A DNA stretch of 64,000 bases, from the NCBI RefSeq assembly GCF_003171715.1, contig NZ_QGHL01000007.1:744001-808000 (forward strand), given 5' to 3'. The stretch's first letter is position 1. Each line of letters opens with the position of its first letter. Shown in pieces: positions 1 through 10,439 of this stretch. The stretch is from Novosphingobium meiothermophilum (GTDB lineage Bacteria > Pseudomonadota > Alphaproteobacteria > Sphingomonadales > Sphingomonadaceae). A program made the position numbers and the translations under genes. The notes beneath the pieces were generated by a model, which saw only the letters and a list, made by a program, of their open reading frames with translations, ran no database searches and had not been told where the DNA came from.

Positions 1-202
1 CAAGGCGCGAGAGGCAGGACGCGAAGGGCTGAACAAGGCCGAATCAGCCGGTGAGGCTCTGGGCGAAAAGGTGGCCGAAGGCAGCGAGGAAGCACGGCGC
101 AAGGCCATTGATCTTGCCGAAATCGCCCGTGCGGCGGCAATCGAGGCCAGCGAGGCCGCACTGCGAAAGGTCACCGAACTGGCAGGCCGGATCAAGCCCT
201 GA
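1..202 (+). CDS. C-terminal fragment of an Ala/Glu-rich helical protein (5' end outside the window)
   Basis: An open frame runs in from the left edge and stops at 200-202. The 66 visible residues are almost wholly Ala, Glu, Lys, Arg and Leu, with no Cys or Trp and only one Pro (the last residue), as expected of a long amphipathic helix or coiled coil. The next gene (DUF4170) begins 104 bp downstream. I do not recognise a family, and the functional part may lie upstream. It could be a phasin-like or other stress-associated helical protein, but nothing visible decides this. Confidence 0.5.
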   Translation, partial: KAREAGREGLNKAESAGEALGEKVAEGSEEARRKAIDLAEIARAAAIEASEAALRKVTELAGRIKP

Positions 203-306
203 CCATTGCGGCGCAAAAGGGTGCCATCTACGACCAAGGCCGACTTGCGCTTAACCCGACTTTTTGCGAGGGGCAGCCGCGAAACCTCCCCAAAGGATAA
301 TCGCCA

Positions 307-528
307 ATGCAAAAGCTGCACCTCGTGATGGGCGGGCGGGTGAAAGACCCGCAGGGCCTTGAGTTCGTGGACCTGAAAGCCATCGATATCGTGGGCGTGT
401 TCCCCGATTATGCCAGTGCCGAGGATGCCTGGCGCGGCGCGGCCCAGAAGACAGTGGACGACGCCGAGATGCGTTATGTCATCGTTCACCTGCACCGCCT
501 GCTGGAACCGTCGCTCAAGCAGGACTGA
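307..528 (+). CDS. DUF4170 family small protein
   Basis: A 73-aa soluble protein with no signal peptide or membrane segment. It resembles the DUF4170 family of alphaproteobacterial small proteins: an N-terminal strand with a GGRV turn, a short GVFPDY segment, then a helix beginning around residue 37 (ASAEDAWRGAAQ) and a final strand YVIVHLHRLLEP. Function is unknown for the family. It is followed at once by a strong bidirectional terminator and faces greA on the other strand. The fold looks complete at this length, so I see no truncation. Gene call good, family assignment moderate. Confidence 0.75.
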   Translation: MQKLHLVMGGRVKDPQGLEFVDLKAIDIVGVFPDYASAEDAWRGAAQKTVDDAEMRYVIVHLHRLLEPSLKQD

Positions 529-562
529 ATGGCCAGCAGGGTTGGCCCACAAAGAAAAAAGA

Positions 563-594
563 GGCCCCGGAAGGATATTTCCGGGACCTTTTTT
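563..594. terminator. Bidirectional Rho-independent terminator between DUF4170 and greA
   Basis: A 10-bp stem (GGCCCCGGAA with TTCCGGGACC, one G-U type mismatch) encloses the loop GGATAT and is followed by six T. An A-rich run at 551-560 gives the U-tract for the opposite direction, so the element can end both the plus-strand DUF4170 transcript and the minus-strand greA transcript. Confidence 0.9.
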
Positions 595-619
595 GGTTTT
601 CAGACGAAAGCGCGCTGCT

Positions 620-1096
620 TCAGATGAACTCGATCTTCTGGACGAGGTAGAACTTGTCACCAGAAGGGACCGTGACCTCGATCTCGTCGTCAACCTTGCG
701 GCCGATCAACGCCTTGCCCAGCGGCGAATTGTAGCTGATCATCCCCTTTTTGGCGTCCGCCTCATAGGGACCGACGATCTGGTATCTGACCGGCTTGTCA
801 TCATCGTCAAGCAGCGTGACCGTTGCCCCGAAGATGATCTTGTCGCCCGAAAGCGTCGAAGGATCGATCACCTGTGCGCGGCTCAGGCGGTCTTCCAGAT
901 CGGCAATGGTCGCCTCGACCTGGCCCTGACGTTCCTTGGCCGCGTGATACTCCGCATTTTCCGACAGATCGCCATGCGCGCGCGCTTCTTCGATGGCATC
1001 GACGATCCGGGGGCGCTCCTCGCGCAGCGCTTTCAGCTCGGCAGTCAGCTTTTCGTAGCCTTCCGCAAGCATCGGCAGCTTTTCCACACTCGCCAT
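620..1096 (-). CDS. greA: Transcription elongation factor GreA
   Basis: GreA binds in the secondary channel of RNA polymerase and stimulates cleavage of backtracked transcripts. The 158-aa length is normal. Residues 1-75 form the coiled coil, with the acidic tip motif GDLSENAEY carrying D43 and E46, the residues that hold the catalytic metal in the family; residues 80-158 are the FKBP-like globular domain. The start follows the Shine-Dalgarno AGGAAAGAGG. It lies downstream of carB on the same strand with a 133-bp gap and ends at a shared terminator. Identification is secure. Confidence 0.97.
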   Translation of the reverse strand: MASVEKLPMLAEGYEKLTAELKALREERPRIVDAIEEARAHGDLSENAEYHAAKERQGQVEATIADLEDRLSRAQVIDPSTLSGDKIIFGATVTLLDDDDKPVRYQIVGPYEADAKKGMISYNSPLGKALIGRKVDDEIEVTVPSGDKFYLVQKIEFI

Positions 1097-1229
1097 CCGT
1101 CAACCTCTTTCCTGTCATGCTCCCCCGGTTCCCGTCAGGGCCGCCAAGGGAAAACCTGCCCCCGCCGACCGGCGCCGGATGCGCCGTGCCGGACCTTCTC
1201 GATGCGAATGCCGGGAAACTCGTAAGGGT

Positions 1230-4200
1230 TCAGTTATAATAGTCCTGCAACGAACGCACTTCAAGTTCGGTGGTCCGCAGGGCCTCGATCGCTTCGGCTG
1301 CCGCGACCGATGCGGCCGCCGTCGTGAAATAGGGCACCTTCGCACCCAGCGCCGAAGCTCGGATCGATTGCGAATCCTTGTGGCTCTGCCAGCCTTCGGT
1401 GGTGTTGAAGATCAGCGTGATTTCGCCGTCGATGATCCGGTCCACGATATGCGGACGGCCTTCCGCCACCTTGTTCACCCGCTCTACCACGACCCCGGCA
1501 TCCGCAAGGTAGCGCGCCGTGCCCCCGGTGGCGACGATACGGAAGCCCAACCCAGCAAGCTTGCGCACCGCAGGCAGCACGACCGGCTTGTCGCTGTCCT
1601 TGACCGAGACGAAGAGCGTGCCGCCCTGTGGCAGCCTGACCCCGGCACCAAGCTGCGACTTGGCAAAGGCCACCGCAAAGGTGCTGTCGACGCCCATGAC
1701 CTCGCCGGTGGACTTCATTTCCGGCGAAAGCACCGGATCGACACCGGGGAAGCGCGCAAACGGAAACACTGCTTCCTTGACGGCCATGTAGTCGATCTCG
1801 CGCTTGACCGGCGGGAGGTTGGCCAGCTTTTCGCCCGCCATGATCCGCGCGGCGAACTTGGCGATGGGCGTGCCCACGGCCTTGGCCACGAAGGGCACCG
1901 TTCGGCTGGCGCGCGGGTTTACCTCGATCAGATAGACCTCGCCGTTCTTGATCGCGAACTGAATATTCATCAGCCCGCGCACGTTGAGGCCCCTGGCGAG
2001 CAGAACGGCCTGCCGTTCCATCTCGGCAATGACTTCAGCGGGCAGACTGTAGGGCGGCAGAGTGCAGGCACTGTCGCCGGAATGGATGCCGGCTTCCTCG
2101 ATATGCTGCATCACGCCCGCAACCGTCACCTGCTCACCATCGCACAGCGCATCGACATCGCATTCGATGGCATCGCGCAGATACTGGTCGATCAGCACCG
2201 GGCTGTCGCCCGAAACCTGCACGGCCGTGGCGATGTAGTCGTCAAGCTGGGCCTGACTGTCGACGATCTCCATGGCGCGGCCGCCGAGCACATAGCTGGG
2301 GCGGATCAGCACCGGATAGCCGATGCGGCTGGCCACGGCCACGGCTTCGTCGCGGCTGCGCGCGATGCCGTTCATGGGCTGCTTCAGGCCAAGCTTGCTC
2401 ACGAGTGCGGCAAAGCGCTCACGGTCTTCGGCAAGGTCGATGGAATCGGGCGATGTGCCGAGGATGGGAATGCCCGCATCCTGCAATGCCTGCGCCAGCT
2501 TGAGCGGAGTCTGCCCGCCGAACTGCACGATCACGCCGACCAGTTCGCCCTTCGACTGTTCGACCGCGAGGATTTCGAGCACGTCCTCGGCCGTCAGCGG
2601 TTCGAAGTAGAGGCGGTCCGAGGTATCATAATCGGTCGAGACGGTTTCCGGGTTGCAATTGACCATGATGGTCTCGAACCCGGCTTCCTCAAGCGCGAAA
2701 CAGGCGTGGACGCAGCAGTAGTCGAACTCGATGCCCTGCCCGATGCGATTGGGACCGCCGCCAAGAATGACCACCTTCTTGCGGTCAGATGGCGCCGCTT
2801 CGTTCTCCGGTTCACCGAACAGCGCGCCTTCATAGGTCGAATACATGTAGGGCGTGACCGCCTCGAACTCGGCGGCGCAGCTGTCGATCCGCTTGAACAC
2901 GGGCCGCACGCCCAGCTTGTGGCGCAGCGCCCGCACTTCGGCCTCGCTCGTCGCGCCGGCCATGGCGTTCAGCACATCGTGAAGCAGGCCCGATCGCTTG
3001 GCCTGGGTTTCACCCAGCCCCCCCGCGACGCCGACCGAGCGGACGGCAAGCGTGGCAAGGCGCTTGTCGGAAAAGCCCATGGCCTTGAGCCGGCGCAGAC
3101 CGGCCGCGTCATTGGGCAGGCCATCGCGCTGGATGATCTGCTCTTCCGCAATGATTTCAGCGATATGACGCAGGAACCACGGCTCATACTTGGTCACGGC
3201 ATGGACTTCGTCGACCGTCAGCCCTTCGCGGAAGGCCTGCGCGATGACGAGCAGGCGTTCGGGCGTGGCGCGGGCGAGCGCGGCGGTGATCTCGTCGCGG
3301 CTGGCGCCTTCCAGTTCGACCACGCGGTTGAAGCCATCAAGCCCGGTTTCCAGCCCGCGCAGGGCCTTCTGCATCGATTCCTTGATATTGCGCCCGATCG
3401 CCATGACCTCGCCGACCGACTTCATCGCCGTGCCGAGCAGCGGTTCGGAGCCCTTGAACTTTTCAAAGGCAAAGCGCGGGATCTTGGTAACGACGTAATC
3501 GATGGTGGGTTCGAAGGCGGCCGGCGTGGCGCCGGTGATGTCGTTGGTAATCTCGTCGAGCGTATAGCCCACGGCGAGCTTTGCCGCGACCTTGGCGATG
3601 GGAAAGCCGGTGGCCTTCGATGCCAGCGCCGATGACCGCGAGACGCGCGGGTTCATCTCGATCACGATCAGGCGGCCGTCCTTGGGATTGACCGCGAACT
3701 GCACGTTCGAACCGCCGGTTTCCACGCCGATCTCGCGCAGCACCGCGATGCTGGCGTTGCGCATGATCTGGTATTCCTTGTCGGTCAGGGTCAGCGCCGG
3801 GGCGACCGTGATGGAATCGCCCGTGTGAACGCCCATCGGATCGACGTTCTCGATCGAGCAGATGATGATACAGTTGTCCTTCTTGTCGCGGACAACCTCC
3901 ATCTCGTATTCCTTCCAGCCGAGGAGCGATTCCTCGATCAGGACTTCGGTGGTGGGGCTGGCTTCAAGCCCGCCCTTCACGATGCGGACGAACTCTTCCT
4001 TGTTGTAGGCAATGCCACCCCCGGTGCCGCCCAGCGTGAAGCTGGGGCGGATGATCGAAGGCAGCCCCGTGCGCTCAAGCACGGCCAGCGCTTCCTCGAC
4101 GGTATGGGCAATGCCCGAACGCGCCGATTCCAGGCCGATCTTGTCCATCGCATCGCGGAAGCGCTGCCGGTCTTCGGCCTTGTCGATGGCATCGGCATCC

Positions 4201-4553
4201 GCGCCGATCATCTGCACGCCGAACTTTTCCAGCGTGCCATCGCGGAACAGCGCCAGCGCGGTGTTGAGCGCCGTCTGCCCGCCCATTGTGGGCAGGAGCG
4301 CATCGGGGCGCTCCTTCTCGATGATCTTGGCCACGATTTCCGGCGTGATCGGCTCGACATAAGTGGCATCGGCCATGTCCGGATCGGTCATGATCGTAGC
4401 CGGGTTCGAGTTGACCAGAATGATGCGATAGCCCTCTTCCTTGAGCGCCTTCACCGCCTGCGTGCCCGAATAATCGAATTCGCAAGCCTGGCCGATGACG
4501 ATCGGCCCGGCGCCGATGATCAGGATCGAGGAGATGTCAGTGCGTTTGGGCAT
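1230..4553 (-). CDS. carB: Carbamoyl-phosphate synthase large subunit
   Basis: CarB uses ammonia delivered by CarA, bicarbonate and two ATP to make carbamoyl phosphate for arginine and pyrimidine synthesis. The 1107 aa contain two homologous ATP-grasp halves: the first opens with [12 protein letters not shown] near residue 11 and has [10 protein letters not shown] near 88; the second repeats the pattern as [12 protein letters not shown] and [10 protein letters not shown]. The C-terminal MGS-like regulatory domain starts around residue 970 ([20 protein letters not shown]). It is slightly longer than the E. coli enzyme, as is usual in alphaproteobacteria. It follows carA on the same strand by 71 bp, so the two are probably one transcript. 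Confidence 0.97.
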   Translation of the reverse strand: MPKRTDISSILIIGAGPIVIGQACEFDYSGTQAVKALKEEGYRIILVNSNPATIMTDPDMADATYVEPITPEIVAKIIEKERPDALLPTMGGQTALNTALALFRDGTLEKFGVQMIGADADAIDKAEDRQRFRDAMDKIGLESARSGIAHTVEEALAVLERTGLPSIIRPSFTLGGTGGGIAYNKEEFVRIVKGGLEASPTTEVLIEESLLGWKEYEMEVVRDKKDNCIIICSIENVDPMGVHTGDSITVAPALTLTDKEYQIMRNASIAVLREIGVETGGSNVQFAVNPKDGRLIVIEMNPRVSRSSALASKATGFPIAKVAAKLAVGYTLDEITNDITGATPAAFEPTIDYVVTKIPRFAFEKFKGSEPLLGTAMKSVGEVMAIGRNIKESMQKALRGLETGLDGFNRVVELEGASRDEITAALARATPERLLVIAQAFREGLTVDEVHAVTKYEPWFLRHIAEIIAEEQIIQRDGLPNDAAGLRRLKAMGFSDKRLATLAVRSVGVAGGLGETQAKRSGLLHDVLNAMAGATSEAEVRALRHKLGVRPVFKRIDSCAAEFEAVTPYMYSTYEGALFGEPENEAAPSDRKKVVILGGGPNRIGQGIEFDYCCVHACFALEEAGFETIMVNCNPETVSTDYDTSDRLYFEPLTAEDVLEILAVEQSKGELVGVIVQFGGQTPLKLAQALQDAGIPILGTSPDSIDLAEDRERFAALVSKLGLKQPMNGIARSRDEAVAVASRIGYPVLIRPSYVLGGRAMEIVDSQAQLDDYIATAVQVSGDSPVLIDQYLRDAIECDVDALCDGEQVTVAGVMQHIEEAGIHSGDSACTLPPYSLPAEVIAEMERQAVLLARGLNVRGLMNIQFAIKNGEVYLIEVNPRASRTVPFVAKAVGTPIAKFAARIMAGEKLANLPPVKREIDYMAVKEAVFPFARFPGVDPVLSPEMKSTGEVMGVDSTFAVAFAKSQLGAGVRLPQGGTLFVSVKDSDKPVVLPAVRKLAGLGFRIVATGGTARYLADAGVVVERVNKVAEGRPHIVDRIIDGEITLIFNTTEGWQSHKDSQSIRASALGAKVPYFTTAAASVAAAEAIEALRTTELEVRSLQDYYN

Positions 4554-4624
4554 TATCGCTCTCGTGTTTCAGCCCCTGTCCCGTGTCGATCGCGCCGGGA
4601 AAAGGAATATTCTGGGTCAGCCGC

Positions 4625-5800
4625 TCAGCCGAGCGACGCTACAAACTTCTCGAACAGGTAGAAACTGTCCTGCGGTCCCGGCGATGCTTCCGGGTGATAC
4701 TGCACCCCGAATGCCTTCTTGCCCTTCACCGCGATGCCGCAGTTCGAGCCGTCGAACAGCGAGACGTGGGTTTCAATCACGTTTTCAGGCAGCACGCCCG
4801 GTGCGTTGTCCACCGCGAAGCCGTGGTTCATCGAGGTGATTTCCACCACGCCGTCCTCGATGCGCTTGACCGGGTGGTTCGCGCCGCGGTGGCCCTGATG
4901 CATCTTGGTGGTGCGCGCGCCAGCGGCCAGTGCGAGCATCTGGTGGCCGAGGCAGATGCCAAAGATCGGCATGTCCATTTCGAGCAGCTTCTGGATCACC
5001 GGCACGGCATAGGCGCCCGTCGCCGCCGGATCGCCCGGACCGTTCGACAGGAACACGCCATCGGGCTTGAGTGCAAGGATCGCCTCAAGCGCGGTTTCGG
5101 CCGGAACCACCGTGACGGCTGCGCCCGCCTTCACGAGATTGCGGAAGATGTTGTCCTTCGCGCCGAAGTCCATGGCGACGACATGAGGGCGCTTGTCATG
5201 CGGTGAGCGGCCATAGCCCTTGCCCAGATGCCAGACCGAGCCTTCCCATGTCTCCTGACCGTCGCGAGTGACGACGCGGGCAAGGTCCATGCCTTCAAGG
5301 CCGGGCCAGGTGCGCGCGCGCTCGATCAGCGCGGGAATATCGAAATTGCCCTTGGGATCGTGGGCAATCACCGCGTTGGGCGCGCCGGAAAGGCGGATGC
5401 GGCGGGTAAGCGCGCGGGTATCCAGCCCGGAAATGCCTATCTTGCCCTGCTTTTCCATCCACTGCTGAAAGGTGCCGGCGGCGCGGAAGTTGGCAGGGGC
5501 GGTCACGTCCTCGCGCACCACGCAGCCCACCGCACCGGGCACGCCGTGGCTTTCCATGTCTTCCGGATTGGTGCCGACATTGCCGATGTGCGGGAACGTG
5601 AAAGTCACGATCTGGGCGGCATAGGAAGGATCGGTCATCACTTCCTGATAGCCCGTCATCGCGGTGTTGAAGCACACCTCGCCCACGGCCGCGCCCGTCG
5701 CGCCGAAACCACGCCCCCACGCAACAGACCCATCGGCTAGAACAAGGACTCCCGTCGCACCTTCAGGTTGAGGCGCGTGCGAAAGTGCGGGGTCGGCCAT
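4625..5800 (-). CDS. carA: Carbamoyl-phosphate synthase small subunit (glutamine amidotransferase)
   Basis: CarA hydrolyses glutamine and channels ammonia to CarB. The 391-aa protein has the CPSase small-chain N-terminal domain (GEVCFNTAMTGYQEV) and a class I glutaminase domain with the nucleophile elbow FGICLGHQM (Cys about residue 283) and the C-terminal catalytic pair in VQYHPEASPGP. The start ATG is preceded by GGAGCG. carA is first of the carA-carB pair and is divergent from yqeY over a 160-bp intergenic stretch that must hold both promoters. I found no clear pyrimidine or arginine attenuator there. Confidence 0.97.
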   Translation of the reverse strand: MADPALSHAPQPEGATGVLVLADGSVAWGRGFGATGAAVGEVCFNTAMTGYQEVMTDPSYAAQIVTFTFPHIGNVGTNPEDMESHGVPGAVGCVVREDVTAPANFRAAGTFQQWMEKQGKIGISGLDTRALTRRIRLSGAPNAVIAHDPKGNFDIPALIERARTWPGLEGMDLARVVTRDGQETWEGSVWHLGKGYGRSPHDKRPHVVAMDFGAKDNIFRNLVKAGAAVTVVPAETALEAILALKPDGVFLSNGPGDPAATGAYAVPVIQKLLEMDMPIFGICLGHQMLALAAGARTTKMHQGHRGANHPVKRIEDGVVEITSMNHGFAVDNAPGVLPENVIETHVSLFDGSNCGIAVKGKKAFGVQYHPEASPGPQDSFYLFEKFVASLG

Positions 5801-5960
5801 GATTTGGGGCGCTCCGTTGGCAGGGGTTCTGGCGATGTTGCTAAGGGGCGGCGGTTAGCCCCGCATCGTCGCAGCGTCAACCTAGCGATTCCCGAAAGTT
5901 TCGCCTAGATGAGAGGTTTCCCGCTTTTCCGGCGGACAACTTCACAGGACATACGATTCA

Positions 5961-6416
5961 ATGATCCGCGATACCATCAAGGCCGCGCAGGTTTCGGCCA
6001 TGAAGGCGGGCGACAAGCCCCGGCTTGCCGCCGTCCGCCTGATCCTTGCCAAGCTCAAGGACAAGGACATCGAAATGCGAACGGCCGCCAGCGTGCCCGA
6101 CGACGATGCGCTTGTCACCGACGTGCTGCAGAAGATGGCCAAGCAGCGCCGCGAATCGATCACGCTTTATGAGCAGGGCGGCAGGCAGGAACTGGCTGAC
6201 GTGGAAAACGCCGAACTTGCCGTGATCGAGGAGTTCCTGCCCGCACAGATGAGCGAGGATGACGTCAAGGCCGCGATTGCCGCGATCATTGCCGAAACGG
6301 GTGCGGCCGGGATGAAGGACATGGGCAAGGTCGTCGCCACGCTGAAGGCCCGGCATGGCACCCAGCTGGACATGGGCAAGGCCAGCGGACTCGTGAAGGC
6401 GGCGCTTTCGGCCTGA
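5961..6416 (+). CDS. GatB/YqeY domain protein
   Basis: A 151-aa, almost entirely helical, cytoplasmic protein of the YqeY family, which matches the tail domain of the GatB amidotransferase subunit and is thought to act on or bind tRNA-related partners. Family landmarks are the N-terminal IKAAQVSAMKAGDK, the central LITDVLQ-like segment with KMAKQRRESI, and EEFLPAQMSEDDV. An AGGACA Shine-Dalgarno sits upstream of the ATG. dnaG begins 8 bp after its stop, so it is the first gene of a yqeY-dnaG-rpoD cluster, in the position held by rpsU or yqeY in many bacteria. Confidence 0.92.
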   Translation: MIRDTIKAAQVSAMKAGDKPRLAAVRLILAKLKDKDIEMRTAASVPDDDALVTDVLQKMAKQRRESITLYEQGGRQELADVENAELAVIEEFLPAQMSEDDVKAAIAAIIAETGAAGMKDMGKVVATLKARHGTQLDMGKASGLVKAALSA

Positions 6417-6423
6417 TGCGCAA

Positions 6424-8313
6424 ATGACTCTTTCCCCGCAATGGCTCGATGAACTGCGCGCCCGCGTCTCGCTTTCGGGACTGATCGGGCGCTCGGTCCG
6501 CGTGACCAAGGCGGGACGAGAGTTCAAGGCGTGCTGTCCGTTCCACAACGAAAAGACGCCCAGCTTCACCATCAACGACGAGAAGGGCTTCTACCACTGC
6601 TTCGGCTGCGGCGCGCACGGCGATGCGATCCGCTGGATGACCGACCATCAGGGCCTGCCCTTCATGGAAGCGGTCAAGGAACTGGCGGCGCAGGCCGGAA
6701 TGGAGGTGCCCGCCCCCGATCCGCGCGCCGCGAAGAAGGCCGAGCAGCAAAAGTCGCTGCATGACGTCATGGCGGCAGCGCAGGATTTCTTCGTGCGCAG
6801 TCTTGCAGGCGAAAGCGGCGAACAGGCCCGGCGCTATCTCGCCTCGCGCGGCTTTCCCGCAAGCGTGGTGCGCGACTTCGGCTTCGGCTTTGCGCCCGAC
6901 AGCCGCACCGCACTGAAAGAGGCGCTGTCCGCCTTCCCTGACGAGATGCTGATCGAGGCGGGCCTCAGGATCGTGGTGGAAGGCCCCGATGGTCAGAAGA
7001 AGGAGCCTTACGACCGGTTCCGGGGCCGCCTCATGCTGCCCATCCTCGATCCGCGCGGGCGCGTGATCGCTTTTGGCGGACGCATTCTTAGCGCCGAAAA
7101 GACGGATGCGCCAAAGTATCTGAACTCGCCCGATACGCCTTTGTTCGACAAGGGACGCACGGTTTACAACCTGCACCGCGCGGGGCCTGCATCGCGCCAT
7201 TCGGGCCGCGTGGTGGTGGTCGAAGGCTATATGGACGTGGTGGCCCTTGCGGCAGCGGGGATCGGCGAGGCGGTCGCGCCGCTCGGCACGGCACTCACCG
7301 AACATCAGATCGAGCGGCTGTGGCGGCTGGTGGAAACCCCGACGCTCTGCTTTGATGGCGATGCGGCGGGCCAGCGCGCCGCGATGCGGGCGATTGCCCG
7401 TGCCCTTCCTCTGCTGCGCCCCGGCCACTCCCTGCGCATCGTCACCCTGCCCGCGGGCATGGACCCCGATGACGTGGTGAAAAGGCAGGGCGCGGCCGCC
7501 ATGGAGGAACTGCTGGCGGGCGCGCGCAGCCTTGTCGATGTGCTCTGGGAGGCAGAGCGCGACGCCGCGCCGCTTGTCACCCCGGAGGACAAGGCAGGAC
7601 TGAAGGCGCGCCTGCTGGCACATTGCGAGACGATCCAGCATCCCGACATCAAGGCGCTCTATCGCCGCGAACTGACTGAACGGTTTGGCGAACTTGCCTA
7701 TGGCCGCAAGGAACGCGCAGCCTTTGCTCCCCGGCAGAATGGCCCGCGCGGCGGCTTGGGCGCCCGCGCACAGCCGTGGAAGCCCGCGCCTGCGCCGCTG
7801 CTGGCCGATGAGGACCGCGCAAAGATGCTGCGCGTAGGCACCGGGCCGAGCCAGAACCTTCTGACAGCCGTTCTGGCAGGGCTGATCCGCCACCCACGGG
7901 AAATTGCGCGCCACGCCGATGCCCTTGCGCGGATCAAGCCTGATGATCCGGCGCGCTGCGCGCTGATCGACGCGCTGCTTGTGCAGGCGGAAGCCGGCGG
8001 CCCGCTTGAAAGCGACACTCTTGCCACCATATTGCAGCAGCGGGGGCTGCGGCTTCCTTCGGCGCAGGATTACGCCGGAATGCGATTCGGTTTTCTGACC
8101 GGCAATACCGATTCGGCAGCGGAAGAACTTGCCGAAGCGGTGGCCCTGCTGGTCGAGCTTCCGGCGGTCGAGGCAGCGCTCGAACAGGCTACGAAGCGGC
8201 TGGAAACCGAGCTTTCCGACGAAACTTTCGCTGAACAGCAAAGATTGTTGCAGCGAAGGCTGGCATTGCTTGCCCGTTTGGGGCAGATGGGCCGTGCTCG
8301 TGCTGCGTTATAA
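6424..8313 (+). CDS. dnaG: DNA primase
   Basis: DnaG makes RNA primers at the replication fork. The 629-aa protein has an N-terminal CHC2 zinc ribbon with ligands C38, H41, C59 and C62, then the Toprim catalytic core with E267 in VVVEGYMDV and the metal-binding pair D311/D313 in DGDAAGQ. The remaining C-terminal part is the helicase-interaction region, preceded by a Pro/Arg/Gly-rich linker near residues 435-460. It is in the yqeY-dnaG-rpoD cluster, and its stop codon is embedded in a TATAAT sequence that may be a promoter for rpoD. Confidence 0.97.
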   Translation: MTLSPQWLDELRARVSLSGLIGRSVRVTKAGREFKACCPFHNEKTPSFTINDEKGFYHCFGCGAHGDAIRWMTDHQGLPFMEAVKELAAQAGMEVPAPDPRAAKKAEQQKSLHDVMAAAQDFFVRSLAGESGEQARRYLASRGFPASVVRDFGFGFAPDSRTALKEALSAFPDEMLIEAGLRIVVEGPDGQKKEPYDRFRGRLMLPILDPRGRVIAFGGRILSAEKTDAPKYLNSPDTPLFDKGRTVYNLHRAGPASRHSGRVVVVEGYMDVVALAAAGIGEAVAPLGTALTEHQIERLWRLVETPTLCFDGDAAGQRAAMRAIARALPLLRPGHSLRIVTLPAGMDPDDVVKRQGAAAMEELLAGARSLVDVLWEAERDAAPLVTPEDKAGLKARLLAHCETIQHPDIKALYRRELTERFGELAYGRKERAAFAPRQNGPRGGLGARAQPWKPAPAPLLADEDRAKMLRVGTGPSQNLLTAVLAGLIRHPREIARHADALARIKPDDPARCALIDALLVQAEAGGPLESDTLATILQQRGLRLPSAQDYAGMRFGFLTGNTDSAAEELAEAVALLVELPAVEAALEQATKRLETELSDETFAEQQRLLQRRLALLARLGQMGRARAAL

Positions 8314-8314
8314 T
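8309..8314 (+). promoter_or_regulatory. Possible -10 element for rpoD inside the end of dnaG
   Basis: A perfect TATAAT overlaps the dnaG stop codon, 64 bp before the rpoD start. An extra promoter at this place is typical of macromolecular-synthesis operons, where sigma-70 must be tuned apart from primase. No convincing -35 hexamer is seen at 16-18 bp, so the assignment is weak. Confidence 0.3.
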
Positions 8315-8331
8315 TATAGCGACAGGCGCAC

Positions 8332-8352
8332 GCCGGGCCAGCCAGGCCCGGC
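8332..8352 (+). other. Perfect hairpin in the dnaG-rpoD intercistronic leader
   Basis: GCCGGGCC and GGCCCGGC form an uninterrupted 8-bp all-GC stem around the loop AGCCA. No T-run follows, so it is not a classic terminator. It sits between the dnaG stop and the rpoD ribosome-binding site (GGGG, 8360s) and may serve as a processing or protection element that separates dnaG and rpoD expression. Confidence 0.55.
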
Positions 8353-8377
8353 TTACAGATGGTGGTACCGGGGTTAG

Positions 8378-10381
8378 ATGGCTTCGAACGACAAGACCGA
8401 AAGCGGCGATGCACCGCTGATCGACCTTAACGACGCTTCGGTGAAGAAACTGATTGCCCGCGCCAAACGTCGCGGCATCATCACCTACGACGAACTGAAC
8501 GAGGCCCTGCCCCAGGATCAGATGTCTTCCGAACAGATCGAGGACATCATGGCCGCGATCTCGGAGATGGGCGTCAATATCGTCGAAAGCGACGAAGACG
8601 CAATCGACCCTGAGGAAAAGGCGCAGGACGACGAACTCGACGAGGTGGAAACCGTCGAGGACCGCCCAGATGTCATCAAGCGCAAGGAAACCGTCGAACG
8701 CACCGATGACCCGGTGCGCATGTATCTGCGCGAAATGGGCGCGGTCGAACTGCTCAGCCGCGAAGGCGAAATCGCCATCGCCAAGCGGATCGAGGCCGGG
8801 CGCGACACCATGATCATGGGCCTGTGCGAAAGCCCGATCACCTTCCACGCCATCATCCAGTGGTCCGACGCGCTGAACGCGGGCGAAATGCAGCTACGCG
8901 AGATTCTCGATCTCGACGCCATGCTTTCCAAGGAGCCGCAGCCGGAAAACCTTTCCGAGGACGGTGACGACGCCGAGCCGGAGATCAGCGAAGCGACCGC
9001 AGGACCGACCTTCAAGGAAGAAGAGGACGTCGAGGAGGAAGAATCCGCCGACGACGAGGACGACGAACTGCGCGAGCGCCGGGCACGTCCGGCCGAGGAA
9101 GAGGAAGAGGATAACACCCTCAGCCTCGCCCAGATGGAAGCGCAGCTCAAGCCTGCCGCGCTTGAGCGTTTTGCCGAGATCACCTCGCTGTTCCGCCAGT
9201 TCGAGAAGATTCAGGCCGAACGCCTTGAATCGCTTGGCCTTGGCATCGATTTTCCGCCTGCCAAGGAAGCACAATACCAGAAGCTGCGCGAAGACCTTAC
9301 AGCGCAGGTGGAATCGGTGCAGTTCCACGCATCGAAGATCGAATACCTTGTCGACAATCTCTATGCTTTCAACCGCCGCCTGACCACGCTTGGCGGGCAG
9401 ATGCTGCGGCTGGCCGAACGGCACAAGGTACCGCGCAAGGACTTCCTCGACATGTATGTCGGGCGCGAGCTTGACGATGGCTGGCTGCAAAGCCTTGCCA
9501 GCCGCGACAAGCGCTGGGCCGCCTTTGCCGCCAACGAGGCCTCTGCGGTCGAACGCATCCGCGCCGAGATTGCCGATATTGCGGCGGCCACCGGCATGTC
9601 GCTTCCGGAGTTCCGCCGCATCGTCAACATGGTCCAGAAGGGCGAGCGCGAGGCGCGCATCGCCAAGAAGGAAATGGTCGAGGCGAACCTGCGTCTGGTG
9701 ATCTCGATCGCCAAGAAATACACCAATCGCGGCTTGCAGTTCCTCGACCTCATCCAGGAAGGCAACATCGGCCTGATGAAAGCGGTCGACAAGTTCGAGT
9801 ATCGCCGGGGCTACAAGTTCTCGACTTACGCCACATGGTGGATCCGGCAGGCGATCACGCGCTCGATCGCGGATCAGGCGCGCACGATCCGCATCCCGGT
9901 CCACATGATCGAGACGATCAACAAGCTTGTCCGCACCAGCCGCCAGTTCCTGCACGAACAGGGCCGCGAACCGACGCCGGAAGAAATGGCCGAACGCCTT
10001 TCGATGCCGCTCGAAAAGGTGCGCAAGGTGATGAAGATCGCCAAGGAGCCGATCTCGCTCGAAACGCCGATCGGCGACGAGGAAGATAGCCATCTGGGCG
10101 ATTTCATCGAAGACAAGAACGCGATCATCCCCGTGGATGCGGCCATTCAGGCGAACCTGAAGGAAACCGTCACCCGCGTGCTGGCCAGCCTCACCCCGCG
10201 CGAGGAGCGCGTGCTGCGCATGCGCTTCGGTATCGGCATGAACACCGATCACACGCTGGAGGAAGTGGGGCAGCAGTTCTCGGTCACGCGCGAACGCATT
10301 CGCCAGATCGAGGCCAAGGCGCTCAGGAAACTGAAGCATCCCAGCCGCAGCCGGAAGATGCGCTCGTTCCTCGACCAGTAA
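8378..10381 (+). CDS. rpoD: RNA polymerase primary sigma factor (sigma-70, RpoD)
   Basis: The housekeeping sigma factor. The 667 aa show region 1.1 at the N-terminus, region 1.2 ([11 protein letters not shown] near residue 113), a long acidic non-conserved insert around residues 185-250 that is nearly continuous Glu/Asp, region 2 with [12 protein letters not shown] and the -10 recognition helix [17 protein letters not shown], region 3, and region 4 with the -35 helix-turn-helix [17 protein letters not shown] before the C-terminus. ATG follows GGGG. It ends in a strong terminator and is last of the yqeY-dnaG-rpoD cluster. Confidence 0.98.
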   Translation: MASNDKTESGDAPLIDLNDASVKKLIARAKRRGIITYDELNEALPQDQMSSEQIEDIMAAISEMGVNIVESDEDAIDPEEKAQDDELDEVETVEDRPDVIKRKETVERTDDPVRMYLREMGAVELLSREGEIAIAKRIEAGRDTMIMGLCESPITFHAIIQWSDALNAGEMQLREILDLDAMLSKEPQPENLSEDGDDAEPEISEATAGPTFKEEEDVEEEESADDEDDELRERRARPAEEEEEDNTLSLAQMEAQLKPAALERFAEITSLFRQFEKIQAERLESLGLGIDFPPAKEAQYQKLREDLTAQVESVQFHASKIEYLVDNLYAFNRRLTTLGGQMLRLAERHKVPRKDFLDMYVGRELDDGWLQSLASRDKRWAAFAANEASAVERIRAEIADIAAATGMSLPEFRRIVNMVQKGEREARIAKKEMVEANLRLVISIAKKYTNRGLQFLDLIQEGNIGLMKAVDKFEYRRGYKFSTYATWWIRQAITRSIADQARTIRIPVHMIETINKLVRTSRQFLHEQGREPTPEEMAERLSMPLEKVRKVMKIAKEPISLETPIGDEEDSHLGDFIEDKNAIIPVDAAIQANLKETVTRVLASLTPREERVLRMRFGIGMNTDHTLEEVGQQFSVTRERIRQIEAKALRKLKHPSRSRKMRSFLDQ

Positions 10382-10403
10382 GCGGCCGCAGGCAACGATC
10401 AAA

Positions 10404-10436
10404 GGGGCGGCGGACCGGGTGTTCGCCGCCCTTTTT
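10404..10436 (+). terminator. Rho-independent terminator after rpoD
   Basis: GGGCGGCG pairs with CGCCGCCC around an 11-nt loop and is followed by TTTTT, 23 bp after the rpoD stop. It also lies just past the end of the convergent DUF3237 gene. Confidence 0.85.
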
Positions 10437-10439
10437 GCG

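Noticed and set aside
1179..3635. 818-codon open frame on the plus strand across carB
   Set aside because: It is antisense to carB, rich in Arg/His/Asp with no family resemblance. Long antisense frames are expected in high-GC DNA where carB has strong third-position GC bias.
6286..8241. 651-codon open frame on the minus strand across dnaG
   Set aside because: Antisense to the well-conserved dnaG, with composition typical of shadow frames and no motif.
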